In this document: positions 33,159 through 42,843 of the stretch, piece by piece
Layout of the letters: the number at the start of each line of letters is the position of its first letter
Position numbering within the stretch: position 1 is the stretch's first letter
NCBI GenBank assembly: GCA_900079695.1
Contig: LT599022.1
Location: forward strand, 3,703,892 to 3,767,891
Length of the DNA: 64,000 bases
Direction: 5' to 3'
DNA from: an uncultured Alphaproteobacteria bacterium
Lineage (GTDB): Bacteria; Pseudomonadota; Alphaproteobacteria; Rhodospirillales; Rhodospirillaceae
Notes under the pieces: generated by a model
Seen by the model: only the letters and a program-made list of their open reading frames with translations
Told to the model about the DNA's origin: nothing
Databases searched by the model: none
Translations under genes and position numbers: made by a program

Positions 33159-35882
33159 TCAGAGCTTGAGGCGGGCGACGCAGGCGCTGCCGGGCGGGCA
33201 GTCGGCGGGGATCTCGAAGCCGAGGCATTCGACGATCTTGCGCATGCCGAGGTTGTCGGCGGCGAGCGGCCCGCGCACCGCCGCGATCTTCTCCGCCCTC
33301 GCGATCGCGATCAGACGCTCGGTGACTTCGCGGCCGAGGCCCTGGCGCTGCGCCGCGTCGGAAATCACCACGTTGAGCTCCGCCTCGTTGCCGCCCGGGA
33401 TCTTCGACAGCCGCGCCACCGCGACCATCTCCTCCTTGCCCGCGGCGCCCGGCTTGAGCGCCACCAGCGCCATCTCGCGGTCGTAGTCGATGAAGCAGAG
33501 CTGCGTCAGGCGGCGATGCGCGATCCGCTCCTCCAGTTCCACCGGGCCCATGTGACGCTGCCGCACCGTCTCCTCGGAGAGGGTGTGGTGGAAGTCGTAG
33601 GCCTTGGGCTCGTCCTCCGGCCGCACCGGGCGGATGGTGAAGGTTTCGCCCTTGGCCGAGGTCCAGGTGCCGACGTACTGCACCGGATACGGCCGGATCG
33701 CCGGCTTCGGCAGGTCGGCGTCCTTGACGTCGGCCGGATGCAGGACGATGCGGGCGTCGAGCGCGAGCAGGCGCTCGGGCGAGGCGAGCAGCGGGTTGAT
33801 GTCGAGCTCCGCGATCCGCGGGTTCTCGACGATCAGCTCGGAGAAGCGCACCAGCAGCCCTTCGAGCGCCGCCATGTCGACCGAGGCGCGGCCGCGCACG
33901 CCCTTGAGCGCGGTGTAGATCTTGGTCTTCTCCATCATCCGCCGGGCGAGGGTGGTGTTGAGCGGCGGCAGGCCGAGGGCCTTGTCGCCGTAGACCTCGA
34001 CGAGCTGGCCGCCCGAGCCGAACAGCAGTACCGGCCCGAACTGGATGTCGACGCTCGCGCCGAGGATCAGCTCGTAGCCGTCGAGCTTCGCCATCGGCTG
34101 CACCGTCACGCCCTGGAAGTGCTGCGCGCCCACCTTCTCGGCCACCGACGCCTTGATCTGCGCGAACGCCGCCTTCACCGCCGCTGCATCGCGGAGGTTG
34201 AGCACCACGCCGCCGACGTCGGTCTTGTGGGTGATGGTGAGCGAGTGGAGCTTCAGCACCACCGGATAGCCCATCTTGTCGGCCCAGGCGACCGCCTCGG
34301 CCTCGGTCTCGGCGATCTCGGTGGCGGTGGTGGTGATGCCGTAGGCCTGCAGGAGCTTCTTCGATTCGTATTCGGTGAGGATGGTGCGGCCCTCGGCCTG
34401 CACCGTCGCGATCAGCTTCTGCGCGGTGGCGCGGTCGTAACCATTGGCCTCGGTCGCGGCGTCGGGGGTTTCGTAGAGCCCGGCGAGCGCTTCCGAATAC
34501 TGCCACATGTAGTTGAACACCCTCACCGCGGTGTCCGGATAGGCGTAGCTCGGCATGCCCGCCTGGTTGAGGAGGTCGTCGCCCTCGGCGACGCTCTCGC
34601 CGCCCATCCAGCTCGCCAGCACCGGTTTGCCGAGGCTCTGCGCGTAGTTCGCGAGGTGTTCGGCGATCTCGGTCGGGTTGGTCATGCCCTGCGGCGTCAT
34701 GATCACCAGCATGCCGTCGATGTGCGGGTCCTTGGCGGCGATTTCGAGGCTCTTGGCGTAGCGCTCGGGCTCGGCGTCGCCGAGGATGTCGACCGGGTTG
34801 TTGTGGCTCCAGATCGACGGCAGCAGGGCGTTGAAGGCGTCCATGCTGGCGGGCGAGAGGTCGGCGAGTTCGCCGCCGCCCTGCGACAGCGCATCGGTGG
34901 CGAGCACGCCCGGGCCGCCCGCGTTGGTGACGATGCAGAGCTTCTTGCCCTTCGGCAGGGGCTGCTTGGCGAGGGCGTCGATCATGTCGAAGATGTCGTC
35001 GATGCCCTCGACGCGCAGCACGCCGACGCGGCGGAACGCGGCGTCGAGCACCTCGTCGGAGCCGGTGAGCGAGCCGGTGTGCGAGGCCGCGGCCTTGGCG
35101 GCGGCGGCGGTGCGACCGGCCTTGATGACGATGATCGGCTTTTCGAGCGAGACTTGGCGCGCCGCGGAGAGGAAGCGCTGCGGATCGCCGATGCTTTCCA
35201 TATAGACGACGATCGCCTTGGTCTGCGGATCGTTGCCGTAGTAGTCGACGAGGGTGCCGAAATCGACGTCGAGCATCGAGCCCATCGACACGAAGCCCGA
35301 GAACCCGACGTTCTCCTTCAGGCTCCAGTCGAGCACCGCGGTGCAGAGCGCGCCCGACTGGCTGAGGAACGCCACCGAGCCGGGGTTGGCCGAGCGCGCC
35401 GCGAAGGTGGCGTTGAGGCCCACCACCGGGTTCATCACGCCGAGGCAGTTCGGCCCGACGATGCGCATCTTGCCCGCGGTGATGCGGGCGATCTCATGCT
35501 CGAGGGCGACGCCTTCCGGCCCCGCCTCCTTGAAGCCGGCCGAAATCACGATGCCGCCGGGAATTCCGAGCTTCACCGCCTCTTCGAGGATGCCGGGCAC
35601 CGACGGCGCGGGGGTGCAGATCACCACCAGATCGGGGCGCGTCGGAATGTCGGCGAGGGTGGGATAGGTGCGGACTCCGAGAATATTGTCGCGGCGCTGG
35701 TTGACCGGGTAGATGGTGCCGCCGAACGGCGACGACAGTAGGTTCCACATCACCGTTCGACCGACGCTGCCGGGTCGCTCGCTCGCGCCGACGAGGGCGA
35801 CGCCCTTCGGGCGGAAGATTGCGTCGAGCGGATGGGAGTCGCGGGCCGGAACGCCCGCGGAAACGTCGGCAATGTCGTTCAT
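33159..35882 (-). CDS. Acetyl-CoA synthetase (ADP-forming)-like / GNAT acetyltransferase fusion
   Basis: A 907-aa protein from [11 protein letters not shown] (AGGTGG lies 6-10 nt upstream). Domains in order: CoA-binding (about 20-115, [20 protein letters not shown]); succinyl-CoA-ligase-like region with the phospho-His segment [19 protein letters not shown]. Then an ATP-grasp domain (about 470-700; [20 protein letters not shown]) and a C-terminal GNAT domain (about 745-905; [20 protein letters not shown]). This is the architecture of PatZ/YfiQ protein lysine acetyltransferases, which often silence AMP-forming acetyl-CoA synthetase. The ligase part may be inactive or active; sequence cannot decide. 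Confidence 0.9.
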   Translation of the reverse strand: MNDIADVSAGVPARDSHPLDAIFRPKGVALVGASERPGSVGRTVMWNLLSSPFGGTIYPVNQRRDNILGVRTYPTLADIPTRPDLVVICTPAPSVPGILEEAVKLGIPGGIVISAGFKEAGPEGVALEHEIARITAGKMRIVGPNCLGVMNPVVGLNATFAARSANPGSVAFLSQSGALCTAVLDWSLKENVGFSGFVSMGSMLDVDFGTLVDYYGNDPQTKAIVVYMESIGDPQRFLSAARQVSLEKPIIVIKAGRTAAAAKAAASHTGSLTGSDEVLDAAFRRVGVLRVEGIDDIFDMIDALAKQPLPKGKKLCIVTNAGGPGVLATDALSQGGGELADLSPASMDAFNALLPSIWSHNNPVDILGDAEPERYAKSLEIAAKDPHIDGMLVIMTPQGMTNPTEIAEHLANYAQSLGKPVLASWMGGESVAEGDDLLNQAGMPSYAYPDTAVRVFNYMWQYSEALAGLYETPDAATEANGYDRATAQKLIATVQAEGRTILTEYESKKLLQAYGITTTATEIAETEAEAVAWADKMGYPVVLKLHSLTITHKTDVGGVVLNLRDAAAVKAAFAQIKASVAEKVGAQHFQGVTVQPMAKLDGYELILGASVDIQFGPVLLFGSGGQLVEVYGDKALGLPPLNTTLARRMMEKTKIYTALKGVRGRASVDMAALEGLLVRFSELIVENPRIAELDINPLLASPERLLALDARIVLHPADVKDADLPKPAIRPYPVQYVGTWTSAKGETFTIRPVRPEDEPKAYDFHHTLSEETVRQRHMGPVELEERIAHRRLTQLCFIDYDREMALVALKPGAAGKEEMVAVARLSKIPGGNEAELNVVISDAAQRQGLGREVTERLIAIARAEKIAAVRGPLAADNLGMRKIVECLGFEIPADCPPGSACVARLKL

Positions 35883-36180
35883 GTCTGCCACCTTGTGATG
35901 AGAATTCCGGCGCACGCACGAAGAGGCGGCCGGGGGGGATTCGGACGTCGAAAAGTCGCTGGAATGCGTGGCTCAAAGGTACTCGCGCACTCGCCGGAAT
36001 GGCAAGGAAATGCGGGAAATTTCACGAAATCTGGGCGAGTCCCTACGGATTCTCGGGTGAATCGGCCTGTGTCGTCGACTGAGTTCTGTGCAGGTGTCGA
36101 ACGGCCGACAGGGGCGCCGCCGCCGTTGCACCCGACTCGCCGGGATCTCCATCTTTCACGCACGGGAAATGTATTATAAA
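35883..36180. other. Divergent intergenic region
   Basis: No gene supported. It should hold the promoter of the leftward GNAT-fusion gene and, at its right end, AT-richer DNA (TGTATTATAAAAACG) just before the metN promoter. Short open frames here lack ribosome binding sites. Confidence 0.4.
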
Positions 36181-36186
36181 AACGCT

Positions 36187-36215
36187 TTGACATTCCTTCC
36201 GGGTGGTTTTATGAG
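36187..36215 (+). promoter_or_regulatory. Sigma70-type promoter of the metNIQ operon
   Basis: TTGACA (36187-36192), 17-nt spacer, TATGAG (36210-36215). The predicted transcript start, near 36222, coincides with the 5' edge of the riboswitch aptamer. Confidence 0.75.
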
Positions 36216-36221
36216 GGATGC

Positions 36222-36277
36222 AGGGCGCCGATTTGAGCGATCAGCTTGCGGGCGCGGTACAAATGCAGCTAAAGCGT
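36222..36277 (+). promoter_or_regulatory. SAM-II riboswitch
   Basis: The compact H-type pseudoknot of SAM-II can be drawn directly. P1 is GCGCC (36225-36229) with GGCGC (36251-36255). The pseudoknot is AGC (36243-36245) plus TGC (36247-36249) pairing with GCA-GCT (36265-36270). The 3' conserved segment ACAAATGCAGCTAAAG closely matches the known consensus around AAATGTAGCTAAA. Loop 1 has GATTTGAGC, like the reference GATTTAA. SAM-II is mainly alphaproteobacterial and represses methionine-related genes when S-adenosylmethionine is high. Here it precedes a methionine-type importer. Confidence 0.88.
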
Positions 36278-36292
36278 CGGGATGTGACCATC

Positions 36293-36323
36293 ACCGCCCG
36301 GCTTCGGCTGCGGCGGTTTTTTC
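36293..36323 (+). terminator. Riboswitch expression platform: intrinsic terminator
   Basis: ACCGCCCGGC, TTCG tetraloop, GCTG-C-GGCGGT forms a stem with one bulge, followed by TTTTTTC, ending 18 bp before the metN ATG. Placement right after the aptamer indicates transcriptional attenuation. I see no obvious strong antiterminator, so the switch could partly act by kinetic coupling. Confidence 0.85.
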
Positions 36324-36340
36324 GTTCTTTAAGGAACACC

Positions 36341-37402
36341 ATGATACGGCTTGAAGGACTGGAGAAGGTCTACGGCGGCAAGGGCGGCGCGAGCCATCAC
36401 GCGCTCAAGGGCATCGACCTCTCCATCGGCAAGGGCGAGATCTTCGGCATCATCGGCCGCTCCGGCGCCGGTAAGAGCACGCTGATCCGCACCATCAACC
36501 GCCTCGAGGAAGTGACGCGCGGCCGCGTCGTCGTCGACGGCGTGGATATCGGCACCCTGACGGTCGCCGAGCTCACCGCGTTCCGCCGCCAAGTCGGCAT
36601 GGTGTTCCAGCACTTCAACCTCCTGTCCTCGCGCACGGTGTTCGGCAACGTCGCCCTGCCGCTCGAACTCGCGGGGGTGTCGAAGGCGGAGATCGCCGCC
36701 CGGGTGCAGCCGATGCTCGAACTCGTCGGCCTCGACGACAAGCGCGACCGCTATCCCTCCGAGCTTTCGGGCGGGCAGAAGCAGCGCGTCGGCATCGCCC
36801 GCGCGCTGGTGGCCGAGCCCAAGGTGCTGCTGTGCGACGAGGTGACCTCGGCGCTCGACCCCGAAACCACGCAGCAGATCCTCGACCTGCTGCGCGACCT
36901 GAGCCGCCGCCTCGGCCTGACGATGGTGGTGATCACCCACGAGATGAGCGTGGTGCGCGACCTCTGCGACCGCGTCGCGGTGATCGACGACGGCCTGATC
37001 GTCGAACAGGGCAACGTCTTCGACGTGTTCGTCTCGCCCCGCCACGAAACCACCCAGGCGCTGATCGCCGGCGAAATCGAGGCGTCGCTGCCGAAGTCGC
37101 TCAAGCGCATCATCAACAACGGCCCGCCGCGGGACGGCGAGAACCCGGTGGTGAAGATCGTCTTCACCGGGCCGAACGCCTACGATCCGATCATCAGCCA
37201 GCTCTCGCGGGTCTCGGGGATCGACTTCAACATCCTCGCCGGGCAGGTGGACTACATCCAGAACCGGCCGTTCGGCATCCTGTTCGTCGAGGCCAAGGGC
37301 GGCCTCGCCGAGGCGGAGAAGGCGATCGCCTTCGTCCAGTCGCGCAACCTCAAGGCGGAGATCATCGGCCATGTCGACCCAGATGCTGTTCCTCTTGGCT
37401 GA
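36341..37402 (+). CDS. metN: Methionine-type ABC transporter ATPase
   Basis: A 353-aa protein starting MIRLEGLEKVYGG (AAGGAA upstream). Walker A GRSGAGKST, signature LSGGQKQRVGIARAL, Walker B VLLCDEVTSALD, H-loop VITHEM. The C-terminal NIL domain (about residues 270-350) is the methionine-sensing regulatory domain of MetN. The longer frame from 36218 would translate the riboswitch and is rejected. It overlaps metI by 32 bp. Confidence 0.95.
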   Translation: MIRLEGLEKVYGGKGGASHHALKGIDLSIGKGEIFGIIGRSGAGKSTLIRTINRLEEVTRGRVVVDGVDIGTLTVAELTAFRRQVGMVFQHFNLLSSRTVFGNVALPLELAGVSKAEIAARVQPMLELVGLDDKRDRYPSELSGGQKQRVGIARALVAEPKVLLCDEVTSALDPETTQQILDLLRDLSRRLGLTMVVITHEMSVVRDLCDRVAVIDDGLIVEQGNVFDVFVSPRHETTQALIAGEIEASLPKSLKRIINNGPPRDGENPVVKIVFTGPNAYDPIISQLSRVSGIDFNILAGQVDYIQNRPFGILFVEAKGGLAEAEKAIAFVQSRNLKAEIIGHVDPDAVPLG

Positions 37403-38030
37403 TGCGGCGGTCGAGACCGGCTACATGGTGCTGGTCGCGCTGTCCCTCGGCACCCTGTTCGGCGCGCCGATCGGCGTTCTGCTCGCCACCTCCGGGCGCG
37501 GCGAACTGTTCGCGATGCCGGTGTTCAACCGCGTCGTCGGCGCGGTGGTGAACGCCACCCGCTCGATTCCCTTCATCATCCTCGCGGTCGCGATCATTCC
37601 GTTCACCCGCGTCGTCGCGGGCACCTCGATCGGCACCTCGGCGGCGATCGTGCCGCTGACGGTGGCGGCGACGCCGTTCATCGCCCGCATCATCGAGGGC
37701 GCGATCCGCGGCGTCGACGCGGGCCTGATCGAGGCGGCGCAGGCGATGGGGGCGAAGCCGCTGCAGATCGTCTTCAAGGTGCTGCTGCCCGAGGCGCTGC
37801 CCGCGATCGTGCTCGGCCTCACCCTCACCACCGTGCTGCTGATCGGCTATTCGGCGATGGTCGGCGCGGTCGGCGGCGGCGGCCTCGGCGACCTCGGCAT
37901 CCGTTACGGCTACCAGCGCTTCCGCCCCGACGTGATGCTGGCGGTGGTGGTGATCCTGATCGTCGTCGTGCAGATGATCCAGAGCCTCGGCGACCGCCTC
38001 GCGCGCAAGCTCAACAAGCGCGTGCGCTGA
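37371..38030 (+). CDS. metI: Methionine-type ABC transporter permease
   Basis: A 219-aa permease with five to six membrane segments. The MetI hallmark NATRSIPFIILAVAIIPFTR and the coupling motif IEAAQAMGAKPLQIVFKVLL (EAA loop) are present, followed by SAMVGAVGGGGLGDLGIRYG. It forms the channel with MetN energising. The start overlaps metN, indicating translational coupling. Confidence 0.95.
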   Translation: MSTQMLFLLADAAVETGYMVLVALSLGTLFGAPIGVLLATSGRGELFAMPVFNRVVGAVVNATRSIPFIILAVAIIPFTRVVAGTSIGTSAAIVPLTVAATPFIARIIEGAIRGVDAGLIEAAQAMGAKPLQIVFKVLLPEALPAIVLGLTLTTVLLIGYSAMVGAVGGGGLGDLGIRYGYQRFRPDVMLAVVVILIVVVQMIQSLGDRLARKLNKRVR

Positions 38031-38069
38031 ACCCCGACCCCGTTTCCCAACCCGCAAGGAGTTCCCCGT

Positions 38070-38864
38070 ATGGCGTTTCCGCGTCCGTTCCAGTCGGTTG
38101 CCGCCGCCGTTCTCGGCGTCGTTCTCGCCGCGTCCGCCGCCGAGGCCAAGGTCTACAAGGTCGGCGTGACCCAGGGTCCGCACGAACAGGTGGTCGAGTT
38201 CGTGAAGACCGAACTCGCCAGACAGGGCGTCGAGATCGAGGTGATCGGCTTCTCCGACTACGTGCTGCCGAACCAGGCGCTCAACGACGGCGATCTCGAC
38301 ATCAATTCGTTCCAGCACCAGCCCTATCTCGACAACCAGGTCAAGGACCGCGGCTACGGCCTCGTCTCGGTGGGCAAGAGCATCGTCCTGCCGATGGGCA
38401 TCTATTCCCGCAAGATCAAGTCGTTCGCCGATTTCAAGGCGGGCGACACGATCGGACTGCCGAACGACCCGACCAACGGCGGCCGCGCGCTTCTGCTGAT
38501 GCAGTCCGCCGGGCTGATCAAGGTCGATCCCAAGGCGGGCCTGCGCGCCGGTCCGGCCGACGTCGTCGACAATCCCAAGGGCCTGAAGTTCGTCGAACTC
38601 GACGCCGCGCAACTGCCGCGCGCGATCCCCGATCTTGTCGCCGCCGCGGTCAACACCAACTATGCGATCCAGGCGGGCCTGGTTCCGACCCGCGACGCCC
38701 TCGTGGTCGAGGACGCCGACAGCCCCTACGCCAACGTCATCGCGGTCAAGGCCGCCAACAGGGACGCCGCATGGGTCAAGGCGTTCGTCGCCGCGTACCA
38801 TTCCGAGGCGACCCGCAAGTTCATCGTCGACACCTTCAAGGGCAGCATCGTTCCGGCCTTCTGA
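38070..38864 (+). CDS. metQ: MetQ-type substrate-binding protein 1
   Basis: A 264-aa NlpA/MetQ family protein, with a signal peptide ending AAEAKVYK. There is no lipobox, so it is probably soluble in the periplasm. Core motifs: VGVTQGPHEQVVEFV, GFSDYVLPNQALNDGDLDIN, FQHQPYLDNQ, LPNDPTNGGRALLL, VELDAAQLPRA. It begins 39 bp after metI. It binds methionine or a related amino acid in the canonical system. Confidence 0.93.
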   Translation: MAFPRPFQSVAAAVLGVVLAASAAEAKVYKVGVTQGPHEQVVEFVKTELARQGVEIEVIGFSDYVLPNQALNDGDLDINSFQHQPYLDNQVKDRGYGLVSVGKSIVLPMGIYSRKIKSFADFKAGDTIGLPNDPTNGGRALLLMQSAGLIKVDPKAGLRAGPADVVDNPKGLKFVELDAAQLPRAIPDLVAAAVNTNYAIQAGLVPTRDALVVEDADSPYANVIAVKAANRDAAWVKAFVAAYHSEATRKFIVDTFKGSIVPAF

Positions 38865-38905
38865 GGCCGGCCCGCCCCGATCCCGCAACAGGAGGACACC
38901 CCATC

Positions 38906-39700
38906 ATGAACCGCCGCCTTCTCATCCTCGCCGCGCTTTGCGGGCTGCTGGCGCCGCCGCTGGTGTCCTCCGCCGCCGAGGCCAAGGTCTACAAGATCGG
39001 CGTCACGCCCGGCGTGCACGAGCAGACCATGGAGTTCGTCAAGCCGCTGCTGGCGAAGAAGGGCATCGAGATCGAGATCGTCAGCTTCTCCGACTACGTG
39101 CTGCCGAATCAGGCGGTCAACGACGGCGATCTCGACATGAACGCCTTCCAGCACAAGCCCTACTTCGACAACCAGGTGAAGGACCGCGGCTACAAGCTGG
39201 TCTCCGCGGGCACCAACTTCCTCGCGCCGATGGGCATCTACTCGAAGAAGATCAAATCGCTCGACGAGCTGAAGAAGGGCGATTCTGTGGGGATCCCCAA
39301 CGATCCCACCAACGGCGGCCGGGCGCTGCTGCTGCTCCAGAAGCACGGCCTGATCAAGCTCGACGGCGCCAACATCCTCACCCCCGGCGTGCCCGACATC
39401 GCCGCCAATCCCCGGGGGATCAAGATCGTGGAACTCGACGCCGCGCAGATGCCGCGCGCGCTCGAGGACCTCGCCGCCGGTGCGGTCAACACCAACTACG
39501 CGGTGCAGGCGGGCTTCCTGCCGACCCGCGACGCGGTGGTGCTCGAAGCCGCGGACAGTCCCTACGTCAACATCTTCGCGGTGCGCGCGGCGGACAAGGA
39601 CGCCCCGTGGGTGAAGGAGATCGTCTCCACCTACCAGTCCGAACCGGTGCGGCAGTTCATCCTCAAGGAGTTCAAGGGCTCGCTGGTGCCCGCGTTCTGA
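38906..39700 (+). CDS. MetQ-type substrate-binding protein 2
   Basis: A 264-aa paralog starting MNRRLLILAAL with GGAGGA upstream; the in-frame extension to 38771 lies within the previous gene. Signal peptide ends AAEAKVYK. It keeps GVTPGVHEQTMEFV, FSDYVLPNQAVNDGDLDMNA and NDPTNGGRALLLLQKHG. It differs at FQHKPYFDNQ and in the final domain. Second of three tandem copies. Confidence 0.92.
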   Translation: MNRRLLILAALCGLLAPPLVSSAAEAKVYKIGVTPGVHEQTMEFVKPLLAKKGIEIEIVSFSDYVLPNQAVNDGDLDMNAFQHKPYFDNQVKDRGYKLVSAGTNFLAPMGIYSKKIKSLDELKKGDSVGIPNDPTNGGRALLLLQKHGLIKLDGANILTPGVPDIAANPRGIKIVELDAAQMPRALEDLAAGAVNTNYAVQAGFLPTRDAVVLEAADSPYVNIFAVRAADKDAPWVKEIVSTYQSEPVRQFILKEFKGSLVPAF

Positions 39701-39741
39701 GTTCGCGTATCCCAGACCAACGGTCGTACACGGAGGACACC

Positions 39742-40530
39742 ATGAAACGTCGCACCCTCGCCGCCGCGCTGGCGATCGCCGCGTCGCTCGCGTTCGCCGC
39801 GCCGGCGCTCGCCAAGACCTACAAGATCGGCGTCACCCCGGGCACCCACGAGCAGGTGATGGAATTCGTCAAGCCGCGCCTCGCCAAGGCGGGCATCGAC
39901 ATCGAGATCGTATCGTTTTCCGACTACGTGCTGCCGAACCAGGCGGTCAGCGACGGCGACCTCGACATGAACTCGTTCCAGCACCAGCCCTACCTCGACA
40001 ATCAGGTCAAGGATCGGGGCTTCGATCTCGTTTCGGTGGGCAAGAACTTCGTCGAGCCGATGGGCATCTATTCGAAGAAGATCAAATCGCTCGATCAACT
40101 CAAGCCCGGCGATTCGGTGGCCGTGCCCAACGACCCGACCAACGGCGGCCGTGCGCTCCTGCTCCTTCAGAAGCAGAAGCTGATCAAGCTGGCGCCCGGG
40201 GCGAGCCTCACGGCGGGCGTTCCGGATATTGCCGAAAACCCGAAAAAGTTGAAATTCGTCGAGCTTGACGCGGCGCAACTTCCGCGTGCGCTGCCCGACG
40301 TGGCGATTGCCGCCATCAACACCAACTACGCGCTCGAGGCCGATCTGGTTCCGACCCGCGACGCCCTCGCGATCGAGGCCGCAGACAGCCCCTACGCCAA
40401 CATTTTCGTGGTGAAAACCAAGGAGAAGGACGCGCCGTGGGTGAAGAAGCTGGTGGAGGTCTATCAGACCGCGCCGACCCGCGACTTCATTCTCAAGACC
40501 TTCAAGGGCGCGGTGGTTCCCGCGTTCTGA
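39742..40530 (+). CDS. MetQ-type substrate-binding protein 3
   Basis: A 262-aa paralog starting MKRRTLAAALAIAAS with CGGAGGA upstream. Signal peptide ends ALAKTYK. It retains FSDYVLPNQAVSDGDLDMNS, FQHQPYLDNQ, NDPTNGGRALLLLQKQK and ELDAAQLPRALPDVA. It is closest to copy 2 in the N-terminal half. A strong terminator follows, closing the operon. Confidence 0.92.
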   Translation: MKRRTLAAALAIAASLAFAAPALAKTYKIGVTPGTHEQVMEFVKPRLAKAGIDIEIVSFSDYVLPNQAVSDGDLDMNSFQHQPYLDNQVKDRGFDLVSVGKNFVEPMGIYSKKIKSLDQLKPGDSVAVPNDPTNGGRALLLLQKQKLIKLAPGASLTAGVPDIAENPKKLKFVELDAAQLPRALPDVAIAAINTNYALEADLVPTRDALAIEAADSPYANIFVVKTKEKDAPWVKKLVEVYQTAPTRDFILKTFKGAVVPAF

Positions 40531-40553
40531 CCCACCGTCCGCAGCTTCGGGAG

Positions 40554-40585
40554 GCCGGGCCGCCGCGTGCGGCCCGGCGTTTTTT
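40554..40585 (+). terminator. Terminator of the metNIQQQ operon
   Basis: GCCGGGCCGC (40554-40563) pairs perfectly with GCGGCCCGGC (40569-40578) around a 5-nt loop, followed by GTTTTTT. Confidence 0.92.
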
Positions 40586-40710
40586 ACGCGCATTCGGCGT
40601 CGGGATTCGCTTTTCATGTCGAACCGGACGTTGCATGATCGGAGCTGAGAGCAATTCAGCCTTGCGGATGATCGGGACGTCCGACCGGGGCGAAAGGGGA
40701 GCCGCCCGTC

Positions 40711-42843
40711 GTGAGGGCCGTGCCGCGTCTATGGATGTTGGTGCTTGTCGTGGTGCTCGTCCTGATGGCGATCACCGGCTGGCAGTACCTCCTGAGCCAG
40801 GAGCGCCAGCGCCGGGCCGAGGCGGAGCATACCCTCTCCGGCATCGCCGTGCTCAAACTCAACGAGATCGCCGAATGGCGCGCCAACCGCGCCGCCGACG
40901 CCAGGCTCGTCGCCGCCAATCCCACGCTGCAGCGCTCGCTGCGGCTGTGGTGGCAGAACCCGGATACCGACATCGCCACGGATATGCTCGAGGTGGTCCG
41001 CTCGCGCCTAGCGATGTACCGGGAAATCCGCCGGTTCGCCGACGTCCGGGTGGTCGATGCGGAGAACCGCACCGTCGTCGGGGTGATGCCCGCCGACCCC
41101 GAGCCCGAGGATCCCATCACCGCCGCCGCCCTCGACCGCGCCCGCGCCACCGGCCTGCCGACCTTCAGCGACATCCATTCCCAAGGAGGCGGGCTGCTGA
41201 TCGACGTGGTGGTGCCGTTGTTCGGCGACGACAACGACGACGAACTGCGCGGGTCGGGGCTCGCGCTGGTGCTGCAGATCGACCCCAACGTCTACCTCTA
41301 TCCGTTGCTGCGGCGCTGGCCGACGCCGAGCGCGACCGCCGAAACCCTGATCGCGCGGCGCGAGGGGCAGGACGTGGTGTTTCTCTCGCCCCTGCGTCAT
41401 CGCCCCGATCCGCCGCTCACCTTCCGCATGCCGCTCTCCAGTCCGAAGCTCGCCGCGGCGGTGGGGCTGCGCGGCACCTACGGCGTCGTCGGCGGGCGGG
41501 ACTATCGCGACCAGCCGATCCTCGCCGCCACGTTCAAGGTCGACGGCACCGACTGGGTGATGGTGTCGAAGATCGACGAGGACGAGGCGCTCGCGACGCA
41601 GCGCCGCGAAACCCTGCTCGGGCTCGCGCTGCTGATCGCCGCGGCGGTGGCGGTGGCGGCGGTGGTGCTGGCGATCGCCGAGGAGGGGGCGTCGGCCGAA
41701 CGTCTCGCCGCCGCCGAAAGCAAGGCCCAGCTCGCGGCGCGCGACGCGCGCCTGGGCGCGATCTTCCGCGCCGCGCCGATCGGCATCGGCATTACCCGCG
41801 ACCGCATCATGGTGGAGGCGAGCGAAGGCTTCTGCGATCTCGTCGGCATGACGCGCGAGGAAATGGTCGGTCAGCCGGCGCGAATCTTCTACGGCGACGA
41901 CGACGCCGAGTACGAGCGCGTCGGCGTCGCCGCCTATGGCGGCCTCAGGGCCGAGGGGCGCTCGCAGACCGAGGCGCGCTGGGTGAAGAAGGACGGCACG
42001 CCGATCGTGGTGCTGCTGAGCGCCGCCCTGGTGGAGCCGGGCAATTTCAAGGCCGACGTCACCTTCACCATCATCGACATCACCGAGCGCAAGCTCCAGG
42101 AGGAACGGCTCGGCGAGCGCACCCGCGACCTCGAACGCTCGAACAAGGAGCTTGCCGCGTTCGCCTACGTCGCCTCCCACGACCTGCGCTCGCCGCTGCG
42201 GGGCATCGCCCAGCTTTCCGAGTGGATCGTCGAGGACATGCCGGGCGGCGTGCCCGACGAGATCCAGGGGCACATCACGCTGATGCGCAGCCGGGTGGCG
42301 CGGATGGAGCGCCTGCTCGACGACCTGCTCGCCTATTCGCGCATCGGCCGCATCGAGGGCGACGTGGCCGAGGCCGACGTCGCCGCGATCTGCCGCGAGG
42401 CGTTCGACATGTTCGCGCCGCCGCCCGGCTTCGCGCTCGATCTCGCGCCCGATCTGCCCAGCTTCCGCACCCTCGCGACGCCGCTGACCCAGGTGCTGCA
42501 CAACCTCATCGGCAACGCCATCAAGCACCACGACCGCGACCGCGGCCGCATCGCGGTGTCGGCGCGCAAGGTGCGCGGCGGCTGGGCGATCGCCGTTGCC
42601 GACGACGGCCCGGGGATCGCGCGCGAATACCAGGAGCGGGTGTTCGGGCTGTTCCAGACCCTGAAGCCGCGCGACGAGGTGGAGGGCAGCGGCATGGGGT
42701 TGGCGCTGGTGCGCAAGATCGTCGAAGTCTACGGGGGGACCGTGACGGTGCGGTCCGAGGGGCGGGGGGCCGAGTTCACGTTCACGTGGCCGGGCGACCC
42801 CCATATGAAGGGATTGAAGCATGCAACAAGCGCTGGCGCCTGA
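40711..42843 (+). CDS. Membrane sensor histidine kinase with PAS domain
   Basis: A 710-aa protein with a GTG start. One membrane helix at residues 8-25, a periplasmic sensor region to about 305, a second helix (306-328) and a PAS domain (about 345-465, ending TIIDITERKLQEERL). Then come a HisKA domain with the phospho-acceptor His in AFAYVASHDLRSPLRGIAQL, and an HATPase domain with NLIGNAIKHHD, DDGPGIAREYQERVFG and GSGMGLALV. It is encoded with two response regulators. The FAYVASHDLRSPL box is common in phytochrome-like kinases. The signal is unknown. Confidence 0.9.
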   Translation: MRAVPRLWMLVLVVVLVLMAITGWQYLLSQERQRRAEAEHTLSGIAVLKLNEIAEWRANRAADARLVAANPTLQRSLRLWWQNPDTDIATDMLEVVRSRLAMYREIRRFADVRVVDAENRTVVGVMPADPEPEDPITAAALDRARATGLPTFSDIHSQGGGLLIDVVVPLFGDDNDDELRGSGLALVLQIDPNVYLYPLLRRWPTPSATAETLIARREGQDVVFLSPLRHRPDPPLTFRMPLSSPKLAAAVGLRGTYGVVGGRDYRDQPILAATFKVDGTDWVMVSKIDEDEALATQRRETLLGLALLIAAAVAVAAVVLAIAEEGASAERLAAAESKAQLAARDARLGAIFRAAPIGIGITRDRIMVEASEGFCDLVGMTREEMVGQPARIFYGDDDAEYERVGVAAYGGLRAEGRSQTEARWVKKDGTPIVVLLSAALVEPGNFKADVTFTIIDITERKLQEERLGERTRDLERSNKELAAFAYVASHDLRSPLRGIAQLSEWIVEDMPGGVPDEIQGHITLMRSRVARMERLLDDLLAYSRIGRIEGDVAEADVAAICREAFDMFAPPPGFALDLAPDLPSFRTLATPLTQVLHNLIGNAIKHHDRDRGRIAVSARKVRGGWAIAVADDGPGIAREYQERVFGLFQTLKPRDEVEGSGMGLALVRKIVEVYGGTVTVRSEGRGAEFTFTWPGDPHMKGLKHATSAGA

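Noticed and set aside
31905-35741. 1278-codon plus-strand ORF opposite the acetyl-CoA-synthetase/GNAT gene
   Set aside because: Low-complexity His/Arg/Leu/Gly-rich translation with no domain. It overlaps dctM in a wrong frame and crosses a strong bidirectional terminator.
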